A stretch of DNA of 64,000 nucleotides from Altererythrobacter sp. C41 (GTDB lineage: Bacteria; Pseudomonadota; Alphaproteobacteria; Sphingomonadales; Sphingomonadaceae), in assembly GCF_016803135.1 (NCBI RefSeq), contig NZ_JAEVFE010000001.1, forward strand, positions 496,001-560,000, given 5' to 3'. The notes below the pieces were generated by a model that did no database searches, was not told the DNA's origin, and saw only the letters and a program-made list of their open reading frames with translations. Shown piece after piece: positions 47,793-57,560 of the stretch (position 1 is the first letter of the stretch; each line of letters opens with the position of its first letter). A program made the position numbers and the translations under genes.

Positions 47793-48649
47793 GCCGCCTT
47801 CGCCATCAGCCGGTCGATCGCAGCCACGACGGCAGGCTCATCGAGCAGCGGCGCATGGCCTACGCCAGGCACCGTGACGAGCTCCGCATCGGGATGCCGC
47901 GCCAGCATGTTCCGGGCGGTCTCTTCGGAAAGCAGGTCGGAGAGCCCGCCGCGCACGATCAGCAGCGGTCCGCCCTGCAGCGCGTCATAGGCAGGCCAGA
48001 GGTCGGGCGGCGCAGCGCCGCCGCCTGCCTGGAACGGCTCGGCGATGCTCATGTCGTAATCGAAGGCGATGCGGCCGTTCTGCTGCACGGTCATCGTGCG
48101 CTTGGCCATGGCGATCCAGTCTTCAGTGTCGAAGCCCGGATGGGCCGCCGAATGCACTTCCTCGAGTGCGCGGGCTGCGTGCATCCAGGTCGGGAAATTG
48201 CGGCCCTGACCAACGTATTCCGCGATACGCGCCAGCCCCGCGGCCTGGAGCTCGGGGCCCACGTCATTGAGCACCGCGCCGACGATCCGGTCTGGCTCGG
48301 CCGCGGCCAGCATCATAGTCATCAGCCCGCCGAGCGAGGTCCCGACCGCGACGAAGCGGGAGATACCTTCCTGCGCCAGCAGAACGGACACGTCCGCGAC
48401 ATATGTCGCCGGCGTGTAAGTCGCCGGGTCGCGCGCATATTCGCTGTCGCCCCGCCCGCGCATCTCGGGCACGAGCACACGGCGCTCCCCCGCCAGATGC
48501 TCGGCGAGCGCCGCGAAGTCGCGCGCGTTGCGCGTCAGGCCATGCATGCAGACGACCGGCACACGGTCCTCACGCCCCGGATAGTCGCGGAAATGCAGCT
48601 TCAGACCGTCCGGGCTTTCCCAGAAACGGTCGCTAAATCCTGTGTCCAT
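47789..48649 (-). CDS. Alpha/beta-fold hydrolase
   Basis: A 286-residue hydrolase starting MDTGFSDRFWESPDGLKLHF. The oxyanion loop lies in VVCMHGLTRNARDF, the nucleophile elbow is VGTSLGGLMTMMLA (Ser about 102), and the catalytic His is in VPGVGHAPLLDEP near the C-terminus. An esterase or similar role is likely; the substrate is unknown. The much longer upstream frame is antisense to selO. It is coupled to the glycosyltransferase downstream and diverges from selO with 87 bases between starts. Confidence 0.87.
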   Translation of the reverse strand: MDTGFSDRFWESPDGLKLHFRDYPGREDRVPVVCMHGLTRNARDFAALAEHLAGERRVLVPEMRGRGDSEYARDPATYTPATYVADVSVLLAQEGISRFVAVGTSLGGLMTMMLAAAEPDRIVGAVLNDVGPELQAAGLARIAEYVGQGRNFPTWMHAARALEEVHSAAHPGFDTEDWIAMAKRTMTVQQNGRIAFDYDMSIAEPFQAGGGAAPPDLWPAYDALQGGPLLIVRGGLSDLLSEETARNMLARHPDAELVTVPGVGHAPLLDEPAVVAAIDRLMAKAA

Positions 48650-48736
48650 CGGCTTCGGAGAGTTTCCTGTGTCCAAGTTGCTGCATCTCCGGACGGCCGC
48701 ATTGCCAGCGCCGCCCGCGCAGCCCACTATCGCCCG

Positions 48737-50131
48737 ATGCGCGAAGAACCGCAAGCGTCGCCCTATCGGCCCGATCCCGCGATCCTGCCGCTCTCGGACT
48801 GGATTGCGGACGAAGTGACCGCCGCACAATTCCCCCGCGCCACGCTGCGCTTCCGCAATCGCAGATGGGACCGCGCGGTCGGCCTGGACGGTCTCGACGA
48901 CCGGCAGTGGACCACACACTTCGCGCGGTTCGAACCCCTCGCGGACAACCTGCTGCATCCGCTCGCCTTGCGGTACCACGGCCATCAGTTCCGAGTGTAC
49001 AATCCGGACATCGGCGACGGGCGGGGCTTTCTGTTTGCGCAGATGCGCGATGCGGAGGAGCGGCTGCTCGACCTCGGTACCAAGGGCTCCGGTCTCACCC
49101 CCTACAGCCGCACCGCCGACGGGCGGCTGACGCTGAAGGGCGCAGTGCGCGAGATCCTCGCGACCGAGATGCTCGAGGCGCTGGGTGTCTACACCTCGAA
49201 GACTTTCTCGGTGATCGAAACCGGCGAGGAGTTGTGGCGGGGGGATGAGCCCTCCCCGACCCGCTCGGCAGTCATGGTGCGGCTGAGCCACGGGCATATC
49301 CGCATCGGCACGTTCCAGCGCCTCCTCGCGCTCGAGGAACGCGAGCACATGGCGGAACTGGTCGACTATTGCCTCAGCCAATTTCCGGGCCCGCAGCCGC
49401 CGGCGGATGCGCCCGGGCGGGACGAGCCGGCGATCGTCCTGATGCATCAGGTGGTCGATCGGCTTGCCGACCTTGCGGCCGCGTGGATGGTGGCAGGCTT
49501 CGTCCACGGCGTGCTCAACACCGATAACATGAACGTGACGGGCGAGAGCTTCGACTACGGCCCATGGCGCTGGCTGCCCCAGTGGGATTCCGCCTTCACT
49601 GCGGCCTATTTCGATCATGCGGGACTCTATGCGTTCGGCCGCCAGCCGGAAGCGCTGCACTGGAACCTCGGACAGTTCGCGGTCGCGCTGCGTCTCCTCG
49701 CCGATGCTCCGCCCCTGATCGCGGCGCTGGAGCGGTTCGGGCCGCTCTACATGGAAGCCGTGGCGCGGCGATGGTGCTGGCGTCTGGGCGTCGAATCCCG
49801 CGGACCGGAGAGCGACGGCGCGCTCGTCGCGGCCAGTGAGAAGGCGATGCGGGAAAGCGGGGTTCAGCCGGACGGCTTCTTCCATCGTCACCGCGGCGGG
49901 CGCGGTGCAGAGGGCGAACTGGCCGAGGCGCTCGAGGGTTACCGCGCTATTCCGTCGGACGATCCGTACTGGAACCTGCCGACGCCGGAAACGATGCTGA
50001 TCGAGGAGGTCGAGGCAATCTGGTCCGCGATCGACCAGCGCGACGACTGGGCGCTGCTCCACGACAAGGTCGAAGCGATCCGCCGCATGGGCCGTGCGCA
50101 TGGGCCACCGCCGCCGCCTCGGGGACACTGA
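48737..50131 (+). CDS. selO: Protein adenylyltransferase SelO (YdiU family)
   Basis: A 464-residue pseudokinase-fold enzyme that transfers AMP from ATP to hydroxyl side chains of proteins, linked to redox control. Diagnostic segments are YHGHQFRVYNPDIGDGRGFL, DLGTKGSGLTPYSRTADGRL, TLKGAVREILATEMLEALGV and GVLNTDNMNVTGESFDYGPW. The C-terminus is shorter than in eukaryotic SelO and lacks selenocysteine, as usual in bacteria. The start is ATG 48737. astD begins 43 bases downstream. Confidence 0.93.
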   Translation: MREEPQASPYRPDPAILPLSDWIADEVTAAQFPRATLRFRNRRWDRAVGLDGLDDRQWTTHFARFEPLADNLLHPLALRYHGHQFRVYNPDIGDGRGFLFAQMRDAEERLLDLGTKGSGLTPYSRTADGRLTLKGAVREILATEMLEALGVYTSKTFSVIETGEELWRGDEPSPTRSAVMVRLSHGHIRIGTFQRLLALEEREHMAELVDYCLSQFPGPQPPADAPGRDEPAIVLMHQVVDRLADLAAAWMVAGFVHGVLNTDNMNVTGESFDYGPWRWLPQWDSAFTAAYFDHAGLYAFGRQPEALHWNLGQFAVALRLLADAPPLIAALERFGPLYMEAVARRWCWRLGVESRGPESDGALVAASEKAMRESGVQPDGFFHRHRGGRGAEGELAEALEGYRAIPSDDPYWNLPTPETMLIEEVEAIWSAIDQRDDWALLHDKVEAIRRMGRAHGPPPPPRGH

Positions 50132-50174
50132 GGCACCGACTGGCAGACAATCGGTTTGTTACTACCTTGGGCCT

Positions 50175-51635
50175 ATGGCATTGGCCCCGACATTCAGGAA
50201 CGCAGGGATACCCGCTCCAGTGAGCAGCAATGAAATCGTGTCTTTCGAACCCGCGACGGGCGAGGAGCTGTGGCGCAGCCCCGCCGGCAACGTCGAGGAA
50301 ACGGTCGATCGCGCGCGCCGCGCCTGGCCCGCCTGGGCCGCGCAGCCGCTGGCGACCCGCATCGAGCTCTGCCGCCGCTTCGCCAACGAGGTGCGCAAGC
50401 AGTCGGATCGCTTCGCCGAGCTGATCGCACGCGAGACCGGCAAGCCGCTGTGGGAAGCGCTCACCGAAGTCGACAGCGTGATCAAGAAGGTCGACATCTC
50501 GGTCACCGCCTACGCGGAGCGAACCGGGCAGAAGAAGCTCGACAGTGCACTTCAGGGCACAGCGGCCGTGCGACACAAGCCGCACGGCGTGATGGCCGTG
50601 CTCGGCCCGTACAACTTCCCGGCGCACCTGCCGAACGGCCACATCGTCCCCGCGCTGATTGCCGGCAACGCGGTGATCTTCAAGCCGAGCGAGAAGACGC
50701 CGGCAGTGGGCGAGTTCCTGGTCGAATGTTTCCACCGCGCCGGCATTTCGGCGGCGGTCGTGCAACTGCTCGTCGGCGGGCCGGAGGAAGGCAAGGAACT
50801 GGTCGCCCACCGCGGAGTGGACGGGGTGCTCTTCACCGGCTCGGCGCAGGCGGGGATCGCGATCAACCGCAAGCTCGCGACCAGCCCGGGCAAGATCGTC
50901 GCGCTCGAAATGGGTGGCAACAATCCCATTCTAGTACTTGATACGCCGAAGATTCCTGATACGGCGACACTGATCATCCAGTCCGCCTTCACCTCGGCCG
51001 GGCAGCGCTGCACGGCGGCACGCAGGCTGATCGTCAAGGCGAGCATGTACGATGCGATCGTCGGCGAGGTGAAAGCCCTCGCCAGCCGCATCATCGTCGG
51101 ACAGCCTTTCGCCGATCCCGCACCCTTCATGGGGCCGGTGATCGACAACCAGGCAGCCGACCAGTTGATGGAGAGCTTCCTCTATCTGCTGTCGAACGGC
51201 GGCAAGGCGATCCGGCACATGACTCGGCCCGACGACGACCTGCCGTTTCTCTCTCCGGCGATGATCGATACGACCGCGATGGCCGATCGGCCCGACGTCG
51301 AGTTGTTCGGCCCGCTGCTGCAGGTCATCAAGGTGGAGGATCTCGACGAAGGAATTGCGGAGGCGAACAACACGCGTTTCGGCCTCTCCGCCTCGTTGAT
51401 CGGCGGAACGCCCCAAGATTACAACAGGTTCTGGGCCAATGTTCGTGCAGGCATCGTCAACTGGAACCGCCCGACCAACGGCGCATCCTCGAACGCTCCC
51501 TTCGGCGGCATCGGCCTGTCGGGCAATCACCGCCCCGCCGCCTACTACGCCGCAGACTACTGCGCCTATCCAGTGGCGAGCACCGAGATGGACCAGCCGC
51601 GCGCGAGCGTGGGCGTCGGCTTCAAGGACGCCTGA
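50175..51635 (+). CDS. astD: Succinylglutamate-semialdehyde dehydrogenase
   Basis: A 486-residue aldehyde dehydrogenase. The AstD-type signature includes AERTGQKKLDSALQGTAAVR, GPYNFPAHLPNGHIVPALIA, catalytic Glu in VALEMGGNNPILV and the nucleophile Cys in SAFTSAGQRCTAARR. AstD oxidises N-succinylglutamate semialdehyde in the AST arginine pathway, yet astA, astB and astE are not adjacent, so the physiological substrate remains open. The start is ATG 50175; GTG 50220 (VSSNEIVSF) is a credible alternative. Confidence 0.86.
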   Translation: MALAPTFRNAGIPAPVSSNEIVSFEPATGEELWRSPAGNVEETVDRARRAWPAWAAQPLATRIELCRRFANEVRKQSDRFAELIARETGKPLWEALTEVDSVIKKVDISVTAYAERTGQKKLDSALQGTAAVRHKPHGVMAVLGPYNFPAHLPNGHIVPALIAGNAVIFKPSEKTPAVGEFLVECFHRAGISAAVVQLLVGGPEEGKELVAHRGVDGVLFTGSAQAGIAINRKLATSPGKIVALEMGGNNPILVLDTPKIPDTATLIIQSAFTSAGQRCTAARRLIVKASMYDAIVGEVKALASRIIVGQPFADPAPFMGPVIDNQAADQLMESFLYLLSNGGKAIRHMTRPDDDLPFLSPAMIDTTAMADRPDVELFGPLLQVIKVEDLDEGIAEANNTRFGLSASLIGGTPQDYNRFWANVRAGIVNWNRPTNGASSNAPFGGIGLSGNHRPAAYYAADYCAYPVASTEMDQPRASVGVGFKDA

Positions 51636-51641
51636 GGCGCC

Positions 51642-52355
51642 TCACAGCCCACGCGTGACGAGATCGGCTTCCGTAAGGCCGGCGGCATCGGTGCGTGCGT
51701 AGAGGGCGAAAGAACCGCCCCCATATTCGCCAAGCAGGACCGATTCATCGCCTGCCGTGGCGAGGGTCGAGGTGAAGCCCGTGTCGAGTGCGCGGGTGTG
51801 GTAGAAGGCAAGCACCTCCTCGAGCGGTACGGGTGTTCGGAAATTGACGGCGCGCAGCGCGCATCCCGCTGCGTCGCTGCCCGCCGCCTCCTGCGTCGCG
51901 CCGCGGGGATAGACGGGAAACGCCGCCGGCATGCGGGCGGCCCAGATGAAGCCAGGGTCGAGCGAACCGACGCAGGCCTGACTCGCGCCCGCATAGGCGG
52001 CGCGCGCGGTAACCGTGATGCGGCTTTCCAGCGGAATTTCCGCTTGGCGCTCCCCCGCCGAGGGCAATCGACGGAAACGATCGCGCCCGCCGACAAGCGC
52101 CCGTGCCTCCTCGCGCGCGGCGTCGATGGCACGGGGACTGTCGTTCACCAGAGGAAGGGCATGGTCGATGCCGCCCGTGAGCGCAGCGTTGCCCTCGTTC
52201 TGGCGCGAAAGGTCGGGGTCGGTGAGGATCTGATCGTTGATCGCGGCAATCACGGCGGGGTCGATCTCGTCGAGCACCGGCTCGGGACGTTCACCGTCAC
52301 ATGCGGCGAGGACACAGGCGAGCAGCGCGCAGAATGCGATGCGGTGCGTCGCCAT
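51642..52355 (-). CDS. Putative lipoprotein of unknown function
   Basis: A 237-residue protein with signal peptide and lipobox VLAACDG (Cys at about 19). No domain is recognised. The mature part contains three cysteines (ASQACVG, AAGCALR and the lipidated one), and a C-terminal half with TPVPLEEVLAFYHTRALDTGF, reminiscent of small alpha/beta envelope domains. It ends six bases after the convergent astD stop. Confidence 0.75.
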   Translation of the reverse strand: MATHRIAFCALLACVLAACDGERPEPVLDEIDPAVIAAINDQILTDPDLSRQNEGNAALTGGIDHALPLVNDSPRAIDAAREEARALVGGRDRFRRLPSAGERQAEIPLESRITVTARAAYAGASQACVGSLDPGFIWAARMPAAFPVYPRGATQEAAGSDAAGCALRAVNFRTPVPLEEVLAFYHTRALDTGFTSTLATAGDESVLLGEYGGGSFALYARTDAAGLTEADLVTRGL

Positions 52356-52549
52356 GTCAATGCCCCTTTCCAGCCACCTGCCTGAAACGACCTGCGGGTT
52401 AGCGGCAAGAGGGAAGAATAGGGTTAACCGGTCGCCAGAAAAGTTGAAGGCGCCCGTCGCCAGGTGGCAAACGGAGCGCCTTCCGCGGCACGGTGGAGCC
52501 GCGCTGCGACTGCAGGTGGGTGCAGCCGAAGCTCTTCAGTCAGATCGGA

Positions 52550-52984
52550 TCAGCGGCAACGCGATCCGCTGCGGTCGATCTCGCGGCCCAGGAGGGCACC
52601 ACCCGCCGCGCCGAGAATGGCGCCGAGGGTGCGGTCGCCGCGGCCGGCAACTTCATGACCGACCAGGCCGCCGACTGCGCCGCCGATCAGGAGACCGGTC
52701 GTGCCGTCATCCTTGCGGCAGTAGTAGCGTCCGTCACGGCCGCGCCACGTGCGCCGGTCGCGATAGTCGCGGTCCCGATAGCGATCGTAGCGGCCGCGGT
52801 CGTAGCGGCGATAGTCGCGGTCGCGATAGCGGTCGCGCCACTGGTTGCTGCTCTCGATCTCGTAAGTCGCCGCATGGACCGCCTGGTGGGTGGCGGTCGG
52901 CACCGCTGCCTGCGCGGGCATTGCCATCGCCAGGCCCGGGGCGGCAATCGCCAGCGCCGCGATCTTGAAAGTCTTCATGGTCAT
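52550..52984 (-). CDS. Glycine zipper 2TM domain protein with Arg/Asp/Tyr repeats
   Basis: A 144-residue exported protein. The signal peptide ends near PAQAAVP (about 28). The middle is a low-complexity RDRYRDRDYRRYDRGRYDRY block, and YYCRKDDGTTG leads into a glycine zipper (LLIGGAVGGLVGHEVAGRG) of the Rick_17kDa_Anti type found in small outer-membrane lipoproteins such as SlyB. This copy lacks a lipobox. AAAGGA lies seven bases before ATG 52984. Confidence 0.83.
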   Translation of the reverse strand: MTMKTFKIAALAIAAPGLAMAMPAQAAVPTATHQAVHAATYEIESSNQWRDRYRDRDYRRYDRGRYDRYRDRDYRDRRTWRGRDGRYYCRKDDGTTGLLIGGAVGGLVGHEVAGRGDRTLGAILGAAGGALLGREIDRSGSRCR

Positions 52985-53174
52985 CGCTCGGTCCTTTCTT
53001 GTCTCGCCGGATCCCGACTCGATGGGTTATCCGCTCGATGCATTCATGTTTAAGACGTGTTTTCTGAACAGACTGCAACGCGAGATACAGAATTCGAATT
53101 TGCGACAAAGCGAGTGATTTCGGCCGCCGAAATGCCCCCTTGCCGGTCTTCCTCGCCCCACCTAATGCCCTTGG

Positions 53175-54083
53175 GTGACCGATGCACAGCCTCAGACCCG
53201 GCAGTCGGGCTTCGCCGCGGCGCTCGCTGCCTACTTCATCTGGGGCTTCCTGCCGCTCTACCTGCTTCTCGTGCGAGAGGTGCCGGCTTTCGAATTCGTC
53301 GGCTGGCGAATCATCTGGACACTCCCGATCTGCCTGCTGATCGTGGCGGTTCGCAAGCAGGGCCCGCAGATCCGGGAGGCGCTCTCCAACCGCCGCAGCC
53401 TGGCCACCCTGACCGCGAGCGCGATGCTGATCGGCACCAACTGGTTCGTCTACGTCTGGGCGATCCAGCACGATCACGTCTACGCCGCGAGCCTCGGCTA
53501 CTACATCAACCCACTGATCAACGTGCTTCTCGGCACCTTCGTTCTGGGCGAGCGGCTGAGCGGGCGGCAATGGCTTGCGGTCGCGATTTCCGCCTGCGGT
53601 GTCGCGCTCCTTCTCGGCGGCGCGCTGACGACGCTGTGGATCAGCCTCGCACTGGCGGTGACGTTCGGGGCTTACGGCCTGCTGCGCAAGCAGGTCGACG
53701 TCGGCGCCCTTCCCGGCCTGACCATCGAATCGGCGCTGCTGCTCATCCCGGCCGGCGCCATCGCCTGGTGGTATGCCGCGTCACCCGCGGGTTCGTCGTT
53801 CGGCCAGTCGGCCGAACTCAGCCTCGCAATCGTGCTCGGCGGGATCGTGACCGCGATCCCGCTGCTGCTGTTCGCCATCGCAGCGCGGCGGATGGACTAT
53901 TCGACGCTGGGCTTCCTGCAATTCCTCGCACCGACGATCGTGTTCATCCTGGGCCTGACGGTGTTCGATCAGCCGCTCCAGCCGGTGCAGCTCGCCTGTT
54001 TCGTGCTGATCTGGATAGCGATCGCGATTTTCGTGTGGGACATTCTCGCGCGGCGCCAGGCGGACAAGGTCCTCCAGGCTTAG
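53175..54083 (+). CDS. rarD: RarD-like EamA family transporter
   Basis: A 302-residue inner-membrane protein with ten predicted helices in two EamA repeats ([20 protein letters not shown] at the first; [20 protein letters not shown] in the second). RarD proteins are drug/metabolite-superfamily permeases of uncertain substrate, first noted for chloramphenicol sensitivity. The start is GTG 53175, with a weak ribosome-binding site; no better ATG exists. It converges with pyrC, stops overlapping by four bases. Confidence 0.88.
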   Translation: MTDAQPQTRQSGFAAALAAYFIWGFLPLYLLLVREVPAFEFVGWRIIWTLPICLLIVAVRKQGPQIREALSNRRSLATLTASAMLIGTNWFVYVWAIQHDHVYAASLGYYINPLINVLLGTFVLGERLSGRQWLAVAISACGVALLLGGALTTLWISLALAVTFGAYGLLRKQVDVGALPGLTIESALLLIPAGAIAWWYAASPAGSSFGQSAELSLAIVLGGIVTAIPLLLFAIAARRMDYSTLGFLQFLAPTIVFILGLTVFDQPLQPVQLACFVLIWIAIAIFVWDILARRQADKVLQA

Positions 54084-55126
54084 GCGCGCAGCCTCCAGCG
54101 CAGAGTCTCGCCGGCATGGAACGGGACGATCGCCGCGCCACCCGCGTCGATCTCCTCCGCGACATCGATGCCGGTCCGCTCCAGCGTGATCCGTTCCTCG
54201 TTGAGCGGTAATCCATAGAAGCGGGGGCCGTTTTCCGAAGCGAAGCTCTCGAAACGGTCGAGCGCGCCTTCCTCGTCGAATACCTGCAGATAGCTCTCCA
54301 GCGCGTAGGGTGCGTTGAAGATGCCTGCGCAGCCGCAGGCGTTTTCCTTTGTATGGCGCGCATGGGGCGCGCTGTCGGTGCCGAGGAAGTATTTCGCCGA
54401 CCCGGAGGTCGCCGCCTTGCGCAGGGCCAGCCGGTGCTTCTCGCGCTTCGCGACCGGCAGGCAGTAGGCATGCGGCCGAATGCCGCCGACAAGCATGGCA
54501 TTGCGGTTGATGTGGAGGTGCTGCGGCGTGATCGTCGCGCCGACGTTCGCGCTGCCTGCGTCCACGAACTGCACGGCGTCCTCCGTGGTGATATGTTCGA
54601 AGATCACCTTGAGCTCGGGCAGCTCGCGCAGCAGCGGCGCGAGAACGCGGTCGATGAACACCTTCTCGCGGTCGAACACGTCGATCTCGGCATCGGTGAC
54701 TTCGCCATGGACGCAGAGCGGCATGCCGATCGCGGCCATCCGCTCCAGCCCTCCGCGGATATTCGCGACATCGGTGACGCCATGCGCCGAATTCGTGGTG
54801 GCGTTGGCAGGGTAGAGCTTGGCCGCGGTGAACACGCCATCGCGGTGGCCGCGTTCGAGTTCGTTCGGATCGGTGTGATCGGTGAGATAGCAGGTCATCA
54901 GCGGCGTGAAGCTCACGCCTTCCGGCACCGCAGCCAGAATGCGATCACGGTACGCGTCGGCCGCCTCCACCGTCACGACCGGCGGCGAGAGGTTCGGCAT
55001 CACGATCGCACGCGCGAACTGGCGCGCGGTGAAGGGCGCGACCCCGCGCAGCACGTCGCCGTCGCGCAAGTGGACATGCCAGTCGTCGGGGCGGCGGATG
55101 GTGAGGGATTCGGGCGCGTCGGTCAT
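54080..55126 (-). CDS. pyrC: Dihydroorotase (class II, PyrC)
   Basis: PyrC cyclises carbamoyl aspartate to dihydroorotate in pyrimidine synthesis. It has 348 residues of the homodimeric E. coli type: zinc ligands in [10 protein letters not shown] at the N-terminus, the carboxylated lysine in [14 protein letters not shown] (about 101), His in [11 protein letters not shown] and [10 protein letters not shown], and Asp in [14 protein letters not shown]. It diverges from ygfZ with about 40 bases between starts. Confidence 0.96.
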   Translation of the reverse strand: MTDAPESLTIRRPDDWHVHLRDGDVLRGVAPFTARQFARAIVMPNLSPPVVTVEAADAYRDRILAAVPEGVSFTPLMTCYLTDHTDPNELERGHRDGVFTAAKLYPANATTNSAHGVTDVANIRGGLERMAAIGMPLCVHGEVTDAEIDVFDREKVFIDRVLAPLLRELPELKVIFEHITTEDAVQFVDAGSANVGATITPQHLHINRNAMLVGGIRPHAYCLPVAKREKHRLALRKAATSGSAKYFLGTDSAPHARHTKENACGCAGIFNAPYALESYLQVFDEEGALDRFESFASENGPRFYGLPLNEERITLERTGIDVAEEIDAGGAAIVPFHAGETLRWRLRA

Positions 55127-55165
55127 GGGGCTTCCCTTAGGCGCGCCGCTGCCTATCTGTCACCC

Positions 55166-55906
55166 ATGACCGCGACCCGCTTGTTCGACCGCGCCGTAGT
55201 GCGCCTGAGCCCGCTCGATGAAGGGGAAAACGTGACCGGCTTCCTCCAGGGCTTGCTGACCAACGACGTCGCGGGGCCGCTGCCCGCCTATGCCGCGCTG
55301 CTCTCCGCCCAGGGCAAGACGCTGTTCGACCTGATCGTCTGGCAGGGCGGCCAAGGCGAGATCCTGCTCGATTGCGAGGCCACATATGCGGAGGAACTGG
55401 TCAGGCGGCTGTCGCTCTACCGCTTGCGGCGCAAGATCGACATTCGGATCGACGACACGGTCGGCGTCCATTGGCGCAAGCAGAGCGGCGACGGCGCCGC
55501 GCCCGACCCGAGGCTCGCGGATCTCGGCGAGCGTTGGCTGGCGCCCGTTTCGGGCGACGACGTGGCTGCGGACGCCGAATGGCATGCGCACCGCCTCGCG
55601 CTCGGCGTTCCCGAGGGACGCGACGAGCTCGGCGACGTGCTGTGGCTCGAGACCAATGCCGTGGAGCTTCACGGCGTGAGCTTCTCCAAGGGCTGCTACG
55701 TCGGGCAGGAGAACACCGCACGGATGAACTGGCGGCAGAAGGTCAATCGCCGCCTCGTGGTCGTTCCGCTCGACAGTTCGGAGGAGAAGCGGCGCAAGGC
55801 GGCCTACCCCGCACTCGGCCTCGCGGTCGATCACCTGAGGCTCGAAGCGATCGATCCCGCGTGGGCGCCCGCCTGGCTTGCGGGATCGCTCAGCCCGGTT
55901 GAGTAG
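55166..55906 (+). CDS. ygfZ: Folate-binding protein YgfZ
   Basis: A 246-residue GcvT-fold protein that helps assemble or repair some Fe-S enzymes (for example MiaB) using tetrahydrofolate. The diagnostic KGCYVGQENTARM lies at about 176-188; its cysteine is essential in E. coli. The N-terminal half LQGLLTNDVAGPLPAYAALL SAQGK region matches the aminomethyltransferase fold. It converges with the tetR gene, whose last codons overlap by 17 bases. Confidence 0.92.
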   Translation: MTATRLFDRAVVRLSPLDEGENVTGFLQGLLTNDVAGPLPAYAALLSAQGKTLFDLIVWQGGQGEILLDCEATYAEELVRRLSLYRLRRKIDIRIDDTVGVHWRKQSGDGAAPDPRLADLGERWLAPVSGDDVAADAEWHAHRLALGVPEGRDELGDVLWLETNAVELHGVSFSKGCYVGQENTARMNWRQKVNRRLVVVPLDSSEEKRRKAAYPALGLAVDHLRLEAIDPAWAPAWLAGSLSPVE

Positions 55907-56489
55907 CCGCCGCGATCGAGTTCAGCAGCATTCGCTCGGCCCGGTCGCGGGCGGCAGTATCGGGCAGCTTGAGCGAGCGTGCGAGCGCGGAACCGATCAG
56001 CGCGTCCCCCATCGCCAGAAGAACGAGCGCCAGCGTATCCTCGTGCACCCGCGCCAGATCGCCATGCGATCCCGCTTCTTCGGGCGCGATTTCGTCCACC
56101 AGTTGATGGATCGCCTCGACGATCGGGGTCAGCGCATCCTCGTTGCCGGTCAGGATCATCCAGCTTGCGAGCGCTCCCGCCCCTTCCTTGTCGAAGGCAT
56201 CGAACGCAAGATCGACCACTTCACGCGGCGATCCGAGGCCGGCGCGGCTCGCGCGGACGGCATCCTTGATGCTCTCGCACACGGTTTCGGCCAGATGCCG
56301 TGCGAGTTCCTTCTGCAGGCCCGACGCCGATCCGAAATGATGCAGCAAGTTGGCATGCGTCCGCCCAATCCGCGCCGAGACGGCTTTCAGCGTCACGGAT
56401 TGCGGGCCGGCTTCTATAAGTAATGCGCGCGCCGCTTCGAGCGCAGATTTGCGGCTTTCCTCGGGGCTGAGACGCTTGCGACTTGCCAT
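55890..56489 (-). CDS. TetR/AcrR family transcriptional regulator
   Basis: A 199-residue repressor. The N-terminal helix-turn-helix is SVTLKAVSARIGRTHANLLHHFGSASG (described here by its ends, about residues 31-57), and the C-terminal ligand domain is helical. It diverges from the first of two PF10118 genes with only 29 bases between the chosen starts, so it probably controls them. The long upstream extension is not used; ATG 56489 gives the normal length. Ligand unknown. Confidence 0.87.
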   Translation of the reverse strand: MASRKRLSPEESRKSALEAARALLIEAGPQSVTLKAVSARIGRTHANLLHHFGSASGLQKELARHLAETVCESIKDAVRASRAGLGSPREVVDLAFDAFDKEGAGALASWMILTGNEDALTPIVEAIHQLVDEIAPEEAGSHGDLARVHEDTLALVLLAMGDALIGSALARSLKLPDTAARDRAERMLLNSIAAATQPG

Positions 56490-56518
56490 GCGATTCCCTG
56501 AACAATAAAAGATTAACC

Positions 56519-57427
56519 ATGCGGGGGGATCAAACAATCGGGGTAGAGCGCGGGAGCGCTGCCGGCAAGTCGCCGCGCACCAGCGGTAGCGTGACGCCTG
56601 CCGATCATGCGCTGAATATTCGCGACCAGAAGTTCTGCCGGGGGGAGCGGCCGGCGCGCTGGTGGCACTCGGGCGATCCGGTGGCGACGGCCTGGTATAA
56701 TTCGGTTTCCGCCAGTCTGCCCCGCGGGGAAAAGTTCTTCATCCAGGTGATGAAGTACTACGACGACAAGGTTCCGCCCGCCATGGCGGCGGAACTGCGC
56801 GCCTTCACGCGGCAGGAATCGAACCACGCGCGCGAGCATGTGGCGTTCAACAATCTCGCGCAGAGCCATGGTTACGACATCGAGAGCATCGACAAGGGCA
56901 TCGAGGAGATGCTCGCGCTGACCCAGGGACGGCCGGTCGAATTCAATCTCGCGATCACCATCGCGCTGGAGCATTTCGCCGCGTCGATCAGCCACTGCCT
57001 GCTGACCGATCCGCGCTACCTCGCGGGCGTGGACGAGGAAATCGCCGAGATGTGGCGCTGGCACTCGATCGAGGAGATCGAGCACAAGGGCATCACCTAC
57101 GACGTCTGGCTTCACGCCACGCGCGAGTGGAGCGCGTGGAAGCGGTACCGCGTGCGCGCGCTGCTGACGCTGCTGATCACTCGTCGCTATTACAACAACA
57201 GGGTGCGCGACGCGCTGGGCCTGCTGCGGCAGGACGGGATCACAGGTCTGCGGGCCAAGTGGCTGCTTTTCAGGCATTTATGGATCGCCCCCGGCATGAT
57301 GCGGCGGATGTTCTTCGACTGGGCGAAAATTCTGCTGCCGGGCTTCCATCCCTGGAAGCAGGACGACCGGGCACTGATCCGCAAGTTCGACAGCCCTTAC
57401 GCCGATGCGGTGATGCCGGCGGAATAA
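56519..57427 (+). CDS. PF10118 family protein (annotated metal-dependent hydrolase), copy 1, with di-iron motif
   Basis: A 302-residue mostly helical protein of the COG3687/PF10118 family, named predicted metal-dependent hydrolase. It contains E71, E100-x-x-H103, E151 and E186-x-x-H189 (segments RGEKFF, RQESNHAREH, ALEHFAA, IEEIEHKG). The order and spacing of 29 and 35 residues match the four-helix di-iron carboxylate proteins. ATG 56519 has no clear ribosome-binding site; GTG 56591 is an alternative that would leave a 101-base divergent promoter region with tetR. Function unknown; an oxidative di-iron enzyme is more likely than a hydrolase. Confidence 0.8.
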   Translation: MRGDQTIGVERGSAAGKSPRTSGSVTPADHALNIRDQKFCRGERPARWWHSGDPVATAWYNSVSASLPRGEKFFIQVMKYYDDKVPPAMAAELRAFTRQESNHAREHVAFNNLAQSHGYDIESIDKGIEEMLALTQGRPVEFNLAITIALEHFAASISHCLLTDPRYLAGVDEEIAEMWRWHSIEEIEHKGITYDVWLHATREWSAWKRYRVRALLTLLITRRYYNNRVRDALGLLRQDGITGLRAKWLLFRHLWIAPGMMRRMFFDWAKILLPGFHPWKQDDRALIRKFDSPYADAVMPAE

Positions 57428-57449
57428 AACCGGTATTTCGCGTTCTTGT

Positions 57450-57554
57450 GAGCTCCCGCGAAGGCGGGAGCCTTGGGCCGCTCGGCCGTCCGGTGCGGCT
57501 TTCCCGTCGAGGAGCGCCGGTGGCCTGAGGTCCCTGCCTTCGCAGGGACTCTAG
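57450..57554. repeat. Paired-hairpin intergenic repeat element, copy 3
   Basis: Two hairpins (CTCCCGCGAAGGCGGGAG and TCCCTGCCTTCGCAGGGA) sit at the ends of a larger inverted repeat whose arms start GAGCTCCCGCGAAGGCGGG. It fills most of the gap between the two PF10118 genes. Confidence 0.75.
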
Positions 57555-57560
57555 CCATAT

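Noticed and set aside
52735-52850. Short tandem repeats that look CRISPR-like at first sight.
   Set aside because: They are in-frame repeats encoding the Arg/Asp/Tyr-rich part of the glycine-zipper protein; repeat and spacer lengths are irregular and no cas gene is near.
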